Shown: positions 25,410 to 35,486 of the stretch, in pieces
How the letters are laid out: the number at the start of each line of letters is the position of its first letter
How positions within the stretch are numbered: position 1 is the stretch's first letter
Source: Hygrocybe punicea
Lineage: Eukaryota; Basidiomycota; Agaricomycetes; Agaricales; Hygrophoraceae
Reading direction: 5' to 3'
Assembly: GCA_963556145.1 (NCBI GenBank)
Contig: OY744462.1
Span: forward strand, 7,502,001 to 7,566,000
Length of the DNA stretch: 64,000 nt
Notes under the pieces: model-generated
Databases searched by the model: none
Told to the model about the DNA's origin: nothing
What the model saw: only the letters and a program-made list of their open reading frames with translations
Program-made: the position numbers and the translations under genes

Positions 25410-25574
25410 ATCCAGAGGTTGTTGTACACGCCTTGAAAGACCATCCGGGCCGTGGTGCGTACCCGGGACGTGGACTATAGTGCAGTGGAAAGTGAGAATC
25501 GTGGCGATCCAGTGGTTAACGCTAGCACTTGGCGCGATGTCTGGGTTGTGTAGCATGCCTGTGATGTAGCGCGC
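25410..25574 (-). pseudogene. Gypsy A pol: RNase H terminal fragment
   Basis: Reads ARYITGMLHNPDIAPSASVN, then HWIATILTFHCTIVHVPG and THHGPDGLSRR, the classic end of a Ty3/gypsy RNase H. It continues the RT/RNase H frame that stops at 30069, the two being split by element B. Joining at the GCGC duplication restores VEVDARY. It stops at the hAT-2 border, and integrase is absent. Confidence 0.85.
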
Positions 25575-25620
25575 TGTTTTGCGTGGGAAGTGTTTGAACA
25601 AATCCACACCAAGGGTTTCC

Positions 25621-28127
25621 GGAATGGGATACCTCCTAAATCTGGGTGGTATGCAATCTGAACTGGTGCTAGGAGTAGCACTATTGCATGAAGAATTATT
25701 TTCAGATGCAGTAATTGTGAAAATCTGGTCATGTCTTTGAGGAGAAGGATAATGGTCAGCCGTGACCATTATTTCAAACTTGGCTCCAGAGTCTGAGGCA
25801 TCTTTAAAAACTAGATATGTTCCTTCAATCCGTTCATCAATAGTGACAAAATTTCCCCTTTGCCAGGGTCTTCCAAGAAGTAAATTGAATGGTACAGACT
25901 CACCAATGAATAGATCTGCATAAGTAAGAACACCTCCACATGTCAATGGGACATTTGGTACCAGACCTTTGAGGGTTCCTACTCCTCCATTAGCATCATT
26001 CATGGTAAGACTTTTTCCTAAATCAACTGGTCTGCGTATTCTTGCTTTCCAAATTTCTTTGTTAACAACATTGAGCTGGGATCCTCTGTCAATAATGGCA
26101 GTGATAGGATAATTATCACATTCCATTCTGAGCTTGATTAATATTCCATGTTGTCTTGGGGCATATGTGCTTGCAACTACAGAGACCTTGGGATTCTTTC
26201 TCTTCAGCATCTCTGTAAGCTGATCTGATAAATCTCTGGATGAAGCTAGAACTTCCCTAACTTGAAGAGTAACTGGGGTATCAAGGATTTGGTTGATAAC
26301 CTGAGTATCTCCCATGTTAGATGATAGTTCCGACTGCCTGAGTGGTAACTTGGGACGTGGAATTGACTTGTCAGGAGTTGCTTTAGAAGTGTGAGACTTG
26401 TTTGTAATGTCCTGCATTTCAATGTCTCCATTGGCAACTGGGGGTTGTACAGTCCTAGGTACTCTGATATCAAATGGAATAGGTTGCATTTGGCGAATTT
26501 CTTCAATGCGAGTAGGTGGATTTCCTTTAGAAATGTTGGCTGGTGCAGGAACATTTTCCTGATTGAGATTCTGCTTTGAAGCAGGTTTGGCAGTAGTGCC
26601 TGTAGATCTTGGTTTAAGGTTTTCTTTGTCCTTGTTCCTTTGTCTAGCAGGTGGGTAAACTCCATCAAATGCTTCTTTTCTGGCAGAGGTAATCTTGTGC
26701 TGGCCTCTGTCAGCAGCCATAATCTGAACAACTTCTATACCATTGTGTCCAACATAAGTGGCAGGTGTATAGAATGCATCCATATCTTCTTCAGCATCTG
26801 ACTGATAGTAGTCAGAGAATGGGTCTTGAAGAGCATAGAAGTTGGTCTGTAATGCTTCTGAAGCGTTCCGTTCTAGAGCATGAATTATTGTTTCACCCAT
26901 GCGGCGGCGTATGTTGGATCCATCACTCTTGACTAGTTTCCCAAGGGGATCTCTAATGAGAGTTCCTGACTGAATAAGTTCATTTATCTTGGGGCATATC
27001 TGGAGTCCATGTCCTTTTATACCACAACCGAAACAGGTGATGGGTTCACGTGCTCCAATGTTTGCAGTGAATGGTGTTTTGCTAGGTATTTGATTCTGAA
27101 GGATTCCAGGAGGCTTTGGAAGGGTTCTTGGTTGGTGTAGGAGGGGTGCTTTGACACAATGGGCAACATCTGGGTCTAGCTTAATTGCCTTATAATAAGC
27201 TAGTCCATAACGCTGATCATCCAGTGATAGGTTTCCCATTTGTTTGATTAGGGCTTCAACCTCATCTTGTACAGATTTGGTCTTCTTCTCTGCCCCTTTC
27301 TTGAAGGTATCCTTCCTATCAACATCCTTCTTGGTAGCTTTCTTGGGGGTTTCATATTCAGAATCCACTTTATACCTGTGACTCTTCTTCTTCTTTTCCA
27401 ACTTCTTCTTCTTGTATCTTTCATTATAATCAGAATCACTTTCATCATCTGATGATTCATCACTGGAAGAATCTGAATCATCATCCCTGTCTCTATCAGG
27501 AATTTCATCATCAGAATCTGCCAGATTAATGTCAAATCGATTGCGTTCAAATAGGATCTCTGCAACCTTGATGACTTTGTCCATTGGGAATGGCTTGGTT
27601 ACATCTAGGGGAGTTGAGCCAGAGCTAAGTCTGAGCTCAATGCGATGACGTAAATGCTTGTTGATTCCAGACCAAAAGTATGCAGCTTTTTCATCTGTGG
27701 AAATCTTCTTCTTGGCTTCAAGCCATCCTGCGATGGTAACAAATTTACATTCATAGCGTTTCCATCTGGTAAGTGTCTTGATCTCTTTTTGTTTCCAAAG
27801 GCGTGTCAGAGTTGAGAGATCTCTGAGGATGTAACGTGTTTCTTTGTAAGCAGCATCATAGTACTTCAAGAAGTCTGCTTCTAATTTGGTCCAGTCAGAT
27901 CTCATGAAGCTATCCAGAGCTTCAATCAATTTGACTACCTTGCGAGAGCAATAGTCCACAACGCGATCACATTTGTCAGCATCTGTGAGACCATATGCTT
28001 TGCTAACTTGGTTGTAGTGCCTGAGGAAGCATTTGATATCCTCATGGCTGCCTGTGAACTTTGATGGTGCTCCCTTCTGGCCTAGAAGGGGCATCATGTC
28101 TGGGGTAAGAGTGGATGTAATAGTCAT
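25621..28127 (-). pseudogene. Gag-protease polyprotein of element B
   Basis: An open frame of over 830 B-encoded codons. The N-terminal gag (TPDMMPLLGQKGAPSKFTGS, then DIKCFLRHYNQVSKAYGL) is clearly related to element C gag. An acidic/Lys-rich stretch, a zinc knuckle-like CFGCGIKGHGLQIC (about residue 370) and a retroviral-type aspartic protease follow (ITAIIDRGSQLNVVNKEIWK, later FNLLLGRPWQRGNFV). The catalytic motif is DRGS where DTGS or DSGS is expected, so the protease is likely inactive. After the deletion the frame runs by chance through the LTR remnant into element A's RNase H, making a 906-codon chimera that is not a natural protein. Coding DNA is strongly CpG-poor. Confidence 0.82.
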
Positions 28128-28203
28128 TGGGAAGGACTATTAAATGTAGAGTTGATAATGGATATGAGTAGGAATATGAAAGAGTTGTTGATGAACCTTG
28201 TCC

Positions 28204-28219
28204 CTCGCGGTGGGCTCCA
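28204..28219 (-). other. Primer-binding site of element B
   Basis: TGGAGCCCACCGCGAG on the minus strand, 5 nt inside the LTR, complementary to a tRNA 3' end CTCGCGGTGGGCTCCA. It is identical to the sites of A and C. The tRNA was not identified. Confidence 0.75.
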
Positions 28220-29169
28220 ATTTCTGTTTTGGCGTGGGAAGTGTTTGAACAAATCCACACCAAGGGTTTCCGGAGTGCGTCGTTGATCGGGAAATTACCT
28301 TGTTGTCCTTTAGGAACAAGGATTTAGCTCTTTAATAACTCTGGGGTATTCCTGTTGGGTGGTTGGGTTGTGGTGTGAATCCTATCAAAGGTTAGCTTTG
28401 AGGGATACAACAAATACTTGACAATAATATAAGTCAGATGTATGACTTATAGAGGATGAGTGAACAGTGAGGTCTTCCCTACTGAAGGTAAAGACTTTGA
28501 GTGACAAGAGGTATGCGAGAGTATAAGCGGATAATAACTCAAGCAAGTATGAACAGTGTAAGATGAATGGGTGTACAACAGTCAAGTATACAAGTAGCAA
28601 GTATACAATGAGCAGAGGTACAATAGAGATGAGCAATAGATAATGGACGATGGGCGATAGACGATGGGCGATGGGCGAGTGTAACAGTAGATGTCAAACA
28701 AAAGGGAGGTGTGACAAAATACTATGTACAGAATGAATGAACTGAACAATAGGCAAGTAGGATTGATGATCAAGATATCGGACTTTATTCCGAAGCTTCA
28801 AACGCACATTGGCTACTAGTGCAGAATAAAGTACTGGGATATCTTTGGTGATGATCAATAGAACTTGAAAGAAATTGAATGTGACTGTACTACGTGACAG
28901 AACACAAAGAATATGTATCAAACAAGTAATAAGGGAGTATCAATATATCTGAGATTGATATCCTTAAACAAATGAATGATGACCTGAACTGCAATTGGTA
29001 TTTGGGTACTAGCTACTACCAAAGTAGGTAATACAAACAAATACAGATGGGGTGAATCAGAATCTGGGAGAGGGACTGTCCTGTGACTGGGCCTGTCAGA
29101 TTAGGTGACTGGGCCATCTCCAGCAGAAACTGGGCTCTATATATACCTATTCTACAGCAGGAGTCATAC

Positions 29170-29519
29170 TGAGTCATAGAATGGTATATCAAATGGAGAG
29201 CATAGGATATGACTCATAGGGAGTCATATAGGGGAGAGGCATAGGTTTATGACTCATAAGGAGTCATAATGATGAAAGGCATGGGGGGGTTATGACTCAT
29301 AAGGAGTCATAAGAAAGGAAGGCATGGGTTTGTGACTCATACAGAGTCAATTAATGAGTCACATAGGAATTATAATCAAAGGAGGGGGCATAATGAGTCA
29401 GAAATAGTCATAATTAGTCATGGGTGGTCATAATGAGTCATGGGGGGTCATGAGTATGTCATAAGGGTCATAATTTGTCATGGATAGACCAATGAGTCAC
29501 ATTTGATGGGAGTGAGTCA
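29170..29519. promoter_or_regulatory. Array of ten bZIP (Gcn4/AP-1-type) TGASTCA sites
   Basis: Perfect TGAGTCA or TGACTCA heptamers start at 29170, 29210, 29250, 29293, 29333, 29355, 29394, 29434, 29493 and 29513, with several one-off variants between. TGASTCA is the known core for Gcn4/Cpc1-class bZIP activators. Binding and function are inferred. Confidence 0.7.
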
Positions 29520-29757
29520 TGTTGCTGGTCCAATCTTGGGTGTGTGAATCAAAGGCAAGGGCTGTGCCAGGCTATGCTTCTAGAATCATCTTCCTGAGGC
29601 TGTGCTTCTTGATCAATTGATGCCATGCCATGTGTGTATCCTTATCAGTTAAGAAAAAGATAAGATTTGGGCTGGGCTGTATTTGATCAATTGATATGAA
29701 ATGTGATGTGCTTCTTGATCAGGGAATGATGGGTGGCATGTGTTATCTCTATGACTG

Positions 29758-29935
29758 GAGATAAGGATGTGGCTGTGCTTCTTGTGCTTCTTTGGCCTCT
29801 GATAAGATGTTTTGGGGGCCTTATCAGTTAAGATAAGGGTATTCCTTCATTTCCTCTGCATAGATAAGGGTTTTCTTGCATGTCCCTTCTGTAGATAAGG
29901 GTTCCCTTGCATGTCCTATATGCAGATAAGGGTAT
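29758..29935 (+). promoter_or_regulatory. GATAAG repeat cluster (GATA-factor-type sites)
   Basis: GATAAG occurs at about 29760, 29801, 29832, 29863, 29895 and 29926. The last four are part of a roughly 31-bp tandem unit with CTTGCATGTCC. HGATAR is the recognised core of fungal GATA regulators such as AreA/Nit2. Confidence 0.55.
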
Positions 29936-30068
29936 TCCTTTCTACTCCATATGCAGATGGGGGCATTCCAGTATGAATGGTCCTTGTAATGTGATGTGTG
30001 CTGTAGGGATGGTGACTAGTGACAGCATATTGCTATGTTTTGATCCGAATCCTTTTTGGATCATGACA

Positions 30069-31656
30069 GCGCGTCTACCTCGACGACGAGATTACGAACA
30101 CCGATTAAGTACAGCCGCAGGTCGCAGAGCGTGCAATAAAGACCAAAGATTTCTAGTTTAGGTTGAGAGAAGCACGACTCGCGATCAATCAGTGTGATAG
30201 AACCAAAGCGGTTGTAGAAACGGCGAGAAGGGTTGTCAGGATCACATTGACAGAGGATGTATCCAACAGCGATGTAGGATGTGTCGACAGCAAGAATGAC
30301 CGGCGAATTTGAAGTGTAGTCGATCGGACGAAGCACAGGTGAATCGAGAATGGCTTGTTTCAGGTCTGCCTGAGCGGTGATCTGGTCGGGACCAAATTTG
30401 AAGGGTGTGTCTTTGCGCATGAGTTTAACAAGATGATGCGCACGTTGCGCGAAGTTGCGGATAAAGATTTGAAGAACGCCTACTGTACCAAGGAACGAGC
30501 GGACATCGGACAGGTTGTGGCAAGGGCCCCAGTTACGAATCGTGGCTAGTTTCTCTTTGTCGGGTAAACGGCCGTTTGTTGTGCAGCGATGGCCTACTAC
30601 TGTGATTTCAGGAGCGCAGAGGGTAGACTTGAAGGTGGAAAAGGTTCCTCCACAGTATTTCATGCGTTGGACAATGCGATTAAGCGTAGTGAAATGTTCC
30701 CAGACGAAGCGGCGAATGCCTGGGTTTGCGGCGATAGTTTCGTAAGTGCCGTCGTGTAGGAGATAGGACGATTTAGGGCCTTTGACTGGGACATCGTCTA
30801 TGTAAGGTATCGTCCACTGCGGGATCTCGGGTTGCAGGATGAAAGTAACGTCGTCATGGAATATCGGGACTGAATTTGTCCATTCCATAGGTAGAGTAAC
30901 AAGTCGCAACGCTCCGAAAGGAGTTTGGAAGGTGGTATAGTCGCGCGAGGACTCGGCGATAGGTCGCTCGTCGTATCCGACGTATAAATCAAAGCAGGCG
31001 CCACAGGATCGGCCAGTGAACTGTTCGGCCATGTGTTCGGGGATAGGAGGTATGCCAGAATGTGCGATGGTCACTGCATTAAGAGGCTCGAGACTGTGAA
31101 CGATGCGAAGCGTTTTACCGCCTTTCTTCAGAACCATAAACCAACGCGAGCGATAGGAGGAGTTCGAGGGTTCGTAGACTTTGGCTTCGATTTTACGGCG
31201 AATAATATTGCATACTTCCTCATAAATACCAGGAGGAATAGGAATGTTGCGCTGGACCCAGGGAGTGTGCGGTAATACGGGAAACTCGACGGGTGGAAAG
31301 AAATCAGTGCGAAATCTTCCACGCTCATTGTCGGTCCACACGAAACCTTTCTCTTGTTTGCGTATAAAGTCGTGCATTAGTGCGCGCTCAGCCGGCCAGA
31401 GGAAGTCGCCTTCATGAACTTTGTCGAACGCATCACGACGTTCCTGCATGTAGCGGTCTGTGGGGACGAAAGGTGGAGGATTCGGATTGAGGTCAGGAAG
31501 TTCGGCAAGCGGATCGCCAGTGATTTTGCGTTTTATACAGAATTTGTCGGGGAGTGAATCGATGACAGGCTTGACCTTGCGAGCGACGGGCTTGTAGACT
31601 TTCTTTTGGGCGGTGAAAACGCTAGCGAAATCATCTGATAGTGTAGAAGGAGACGC
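30069..31656 (-). pseudogene. Gypsy A pol: reverse transcriptase and RNase H N-terminal part
   Basis: An open frame with a proximal region (KFCIKRKITGDPLAELPDL), RT fingers and palm (YRSRWFMVLKKGGKTLRIVH, DYTTFQTPFGALRLVTLPME), the catalytic WTIPYIDDVPVKGP motif with YIDD, and RNase H with the acidic residue in ILAVDTSYIAVGYIL. In the family these copy the element RNA and degrade the template. It is cut at the left by element B (after LVVEVDA) and at the right by element D (before SPSTLSDDFASVFT). Without the insertions it connects to the pol N-terminus at 35247-35451. Confidence 0.88.
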
Positions 31657-31814
31657 TGGAGTGGTACCGAGGTACCACTCCGGGGGCTCACGCAGGACTC
31701 GAGGGAAAGGTCGACTGGATAGGAAGGATGGACTGACTACTACATCTGGAAGGCTACTGACTAGGTCAAACCGTGGGAACCTGATCACGTGACTGACCAG
31801 GCACAACTACTACA
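31657..31814. repeat. Left LTR of element D
   Basis: 158 bp, identical by eye to 35089-35246. Confidence 0.9.
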
Positions 31815-31904
31815 AGTGCCCCTCCTCCTCATGGTGACGTCCTCGTCACCATACCGCTACTAAAAGAAAACAAAAAGCAAAACAAAACTGACCAAGAAAA
31901 AAAA

Positions 31905-32230
31905 ACTCTCCAGTCACGACTCCCAGTCCCTCACGATGCCCCGGGCCTTATATGTGAGGCGGGACCATATCGTCCATCGAAGATCGGTGGTGGCAGATGA
32001 CCAAACTAGACTCTCTCTCAGCTCTCCAAAACTCCTCAGTCACGACTCCCAGTCCTCCATCTCATGGAGCGGGACCATATCGTCCATCGAAAACGGTGGT
32101 GGTAGATGACCAAACTGATCCATAATCGTAGCGCAGGTTCTTGGTTCTCGTATCGCAGGTTCTCGGTTCTCGTATCGCAAGTTCTCGGTTCTCTCGGTTC
32201 TCGTATCACAGGTTCTTGGTTCGCAGTTCT
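31905..32230. repeat. Tandem repeats inside element D
   Basis: Two ~118-bp units share GGGACCATATCGTCCATCGA and GATGACCAAACT. They are followed by a short GGTTCTCG-based minisatellite of about five units. Confidence 0.75.
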
Positions 32231-33311
32231 CGGTCGGTGCTTGTTTGGTTCTGGTGACTCGTTGGGTAACTCGGTTGGGTAGCATCTGGTATCCAGGTAA
32301 CAGATCAAGGGCATAGAAAAATAATGAAACTGAATTATGGGGGAAACAGAGACAGAGACAGGGGAAACGAGGGAAAGGAAATTGAGGGAAAGGAAATAGA
32401 GAGGAAGGAAACAGAGAGGAAAGGAACCGAGGACAGGAAACAGAGAAGGAAATAGTGGGGAAAGCTATGTACTTGGGCGCTAGAGCTGGCGCCGGCGTCG
32501 AGGGATCTCTTCGCGTGGGCTCTGGGAAACGGTCGCGAGGGGTCGCGAGGGCCAGGGAACGAGGCTGGGGGTCCTAACGAACGTGCGCGAGTGGGGTGGG
32601 GTTGCCGGGGTTGTGGGGTGACGCGAGACGGCGTTTGGGTTCCGGACGTGGTGGGAACGGCTCATTCGGGGTGTTGGTGGGACGCAGGGTGCACTGGAGT
32701 GGTTAACGGGTCGGCCGTGGGCTTGACGAGTGGGCATGGGGCCGCGTAAGTCGACGCAATGGGGAGCGTGGTGTTGGTCCACCAAAGATGGCGGTGTGGC
32801 TCGTTTGAGACAGCGTGGGGCGGTCTCGTTTGGGGTAACGGAGCGCAACGGGGGGCTCTGGCGTGTGGAACGTGGGTGCCAGGGGTTGGGTGAACGCGGG
32901 TGGAGCTTGGTTACACGAAAAAACGGGGTCGAAAGTGATGACGTGGCACGGTGCGTGTTGGGCATTGGGTAGGTATGAAACGCCAGGGACGGCTCGTTTG
33001 GGGTGACGACGGTGAACGGGGGGCCTCTAGGGAGTCGGACGAGGGTCCGGAGCTCAAACGAATGCCCTTTGAGCTGGGGTACACGAAAGAACGGGGGTCC
33101 AACGGGGAAGACGTGGAAGATCCGTGGTGTGACCAAAAACGGCGTTGGGGGCTCGTTTGGGGCGTTAACGAGACACAGGGTGCTCTGGGGGGTGGGCCGC
33201 GAGTTTGGTGAGTTGGTCTGGGGCCGGTTGTGCTGGCGGAATGGGGCCGCACGATGGTGACGTGGTGCGTGGCTCGGGTGTCCGGAAACGACGGTGGGGG
33301 TTCGTTTGGCG

Positions 33312-34236
33312 TAGTGTTGCCGAAGTTCAGTTCGGTCCGGTTCCGACCCTTTTTGGCGGAACCGCGAACTGAACTTCGGGTCCGGTTTGGCGCATGGCCA
33401 AACCTGGACCCGAACGGCTTTGAACCATCTCTTAGCGTTCGGTCTGGGTTCAGACGTGGTCTGAACCCCAGACCGAGGTTGGCTCACCCCTGAGCTCCGT
33501 TCTCCTCGCGAATGGCAGGCATGTATCAATTGATACGGCGCTACGCTTCGCGAGGAAGTTGGGCTACGGGGGAGCCGTCTGGTGCTGTTGCTGCTGCTGC
33601 TGCCGCTCCCACTGCTGGTGCTGCTGCTGCTGCTGCCGTCGCCGTTGCTGCTGCGCTCCTGCTGCTGCTGTTGCCGTTGCCGCTGCCGCTGTTGCTGCTG
33701 CTGCCGGCATTGCTGCTGCTGCTGCTGCTGGCCGTCGTGGTGGTGGTTGCCGTTGTTGTTGCCGCCGCTGATGGTGATGTTGGGGCTTGATGCACCAGCA
33801 GCAGCTGCTGCTGCTGGGCGTCGTGGTTGTCGTTGCCGTGGTTGTCGATTTTCCTGTCGCAAATAACATTAGTAAAGTTAAGAAAAAAAGGAAACTTACC
33901 TTGAGGAACACAACACAAATTGTGTTGTGTTCAATCCGCGTTGATGTTGCTGTGTCGCGTGAAAGCTACCTCGTCACGGCCGGTCACATGATACCATTTA
34001 ACACGAAATGGTAAGTAAAGAAATATGAAAAACAAATGAAATAAATTCCTTAAAAATATCCGCGTTCGCGGTTTGGACGCGGTTTGGAGCCGTTCAGGAA
34101 ATCCGGCCAGCCTCGAAACCCTGAACCGAACCCGCGGTCCGGTTCAGCATTTGGCTGAACTTAGACTGAACCCCGGGTTCGGTTCGGGGTTTGAACCGGG
34201 TTCGGCTAGGTTCGGAACCGAACTACGGCAACACTA
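33312..34236 (-). mobile_element. Non-autonomous hAT element (hAT-3), 925 bp
   Basis: Reverse-oriented sister of hAT-2 and hAT-4 with a perfect 8-bp duplication GTTTGGCG (33304-33311 and 34237-34244). It has the same terminal and sub-terminal blocks, intron-like block and palindromes, but a much shorter CAG/CTG tract (about 33580-33825). Confidence 0.92.
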
Positions 34237-35088
34237 GTTTGGCGCAATGGAGGGGGACGGGGGGTCCTGGCCGGTGGAACGAGGGCACGGGAGGTCAAAT
34301 GGGTCCATGTGATGCTGGGGTACACGAAAGAATGGGGGTCCAACGGGGGGGCGCGACGGATCCGTGGTGTGGCCAAAAAGGTCTGCGACCGTGAATTCGG
34401 GGTGGCGTAGGCGAGCGCGGAGCTCCAGTACGTCGAATGAGGGTCCGTGGGGTTGGATGAGCGTGGGTTGGGGTGGGCATCCACGGGAGATGGTGTCACG
34501 GAATGCTGATGTGGGAGTTCGCTGGGATGTCCATAGAGCGGCGGGGCTCGTTTGGGGCGACGAATGGGAACGGGGGGTTCTGGCTAGTGGAACGAGTGTG
34601 CGGGGAGTCGAATGGGTCCGTGTAAGGGTGGGGGTGACGAGAAACGGGGTCCGTGCGGCGGCGCTGCGATTTTCATTGGGTTGTCCTAAACTCGCAGTAG
34701 CGGGCTACGTGGGATCCTGATGGGGAACGCGGGGCTCCAGAACGTCGAACGAAGTTGCGGGGGGTTGTCTGGACATGGCTGGGTCTAAAGAAAGTGGAAA
34801 TTCGGGGGGTCGAAAAAAGTGACGTGGCCTGCCGCTTGGGTGCTGAGAAGGGTCGCGGGCGTGTTTTTTGGGTCAACGGGGGGCGACGCGGGGCCCTATT
34901 GGGTTGAACATGTGCACCGGGGGGTAATTTGAGTGTTGTACGGCCGTGAGTGAAGAGAAAATGTGCAGTTGCGCAGCAGTGGGTGGTGAGGCCGAAAAAA
35001 GGTCGTCTCGCGAGAAAGTCGTAAGGAGTGGGAACCCGAGAGAAAAAAGAGAGAGGCGTGGAGTCGAAGAACACTCTCATCACCACGT

Positions 35089-35246
35089 TGGAGTGGTACC
35101 GAGGTACCACTCCGGGGGCTCACGCAGGACTCGAGGGAAAGGTCGACTGGATAGGAAGGATGGACTGACTACTACATCTGGAAGGCTACTGACTAGGTCA
35201 AACCGTGGGAACCTGATCACGTGACTGACCAGGCACAACTACTACA
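35089..35246. repeat. Right LTR of element D
   Basis: 158 bp, identical to the left LTR; followed by the ACGC duplication. Confidence 0.9.
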
Positions 35247-35451
35247 ACGCGGATGAAGCTGAATAGGAAAAGGATGACAAGGGATCTGGCGACGAAGGAG
35301 AAACAGAGGTTGAGCATACTGGAGTAGGCGGGGAACCATTAGGAAAATCGCAGGCGGAAAGATAGACACGGGGAACTGTAGACGAAGATGACGAGTCCAC
35401 TAAATGGGTATAAGATTCAATGTATGTAGCGTTGGTATGTTCGTCGTGCAC
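35247..35451 (-). pseudogene. Gypsy A pol N-terminal fragment
   Basis: The minus frame MHDEHTNATYIESYTHLVDS continues SSSSTVPRVYLSACDF and FSYSASSA, then meets the D insertion. Joining through the 4-bp duplication leads to SPSTLSDDF of the RT segment. It starts 36 nt beyond the gag-protease stop, so pol was probably expressed by frameshift or reinitiation. Confidence 0.6.
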
Positions 35452-35486
35452 TATTACTAGCGCGATGTCTCCGTCATCTAGAGCGC

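Larger units (their letters stand above)
25575..30068 (-). mobile_element. Gypsy-type LTR element B, internally deleted, minus orientation
   Basis: A complete 5' LTR (30068-28225), primer site (28219-28204) and gag-protease (28127 onward) are present. Just after protease the sequence jumps at TTTCCGGA (about 25620) into the last ~50 bp of the 3' LTR, ending at 25575. The flanks show a 4-bp duplication GCGC that restores the RNase H reading of element A when B is removed. It lacks RT, RNase H, integrase and nearly all of the 3' LTR. Confidence 0.85.
28225..30068 (-). repeat. Long LTR of element B (1844 bp) with regulatory motif arrays
   Basis: Starts TGTCATGATCC at 30068 and ends CCAAAACA at 28225. 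It holds TGASTCA sites at 29170-29519, GATAAG repeats at about 29760-29935 and a block shared with the LTR of element C at about 28790-28821, followed in element sense by AATAAA. No second complete copy is in the window. Confidence 0.8.
31657..35246. mobile_element. Non-coding LTR element D (LARD-like), 3590 bp
   Basis: Identical 158-bp LTRs (31657-31814 and 35089-35246) with TG...CA ends are flanked by ACGC (31653-31656, 35247-35250). The LTR opens with a palindrome around GGTACCGAGGTACC and holds CACGTG. The interior has no retroviral genes: a ~118-bp tandem duplication at about 31905-32110, a GGTTCTCG(T)ATCGCA minisatellite at 32130-32230, a purine tract at 32335-32460, GC-rich low-complexity DNA, and hAT-3. 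Identical LTRs mean a recent insertion. Orientation is probably plus, since a purine tract GAGAGAAAAAAGAGAGAGG lies ~35 bp before the right LTR, but no clear primer site was found. Confidence 0.82.

Noticed and set aside
24365..25410. Long overlapping Gln/Ala/Ser frames on both strands
   Set aside because: They come from the CAG-rich tract of hAT-2, open in all frames, and change between copies with tract length. The same holds for 42645-43571, 33541-33918 and 21416-22205.
25407..28127. A single 906-residue retroelement protein
   Set aside because: The last part belongs to gypsy A RNase H and the LTR remnant of B. The natural B product ends near 25621.
32480..33862. 460-codon minus-strand frame
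   Set aside because: It runs across the border between element D's low-complexity DNA and hAT-3, so it is a chance chimera without domains.
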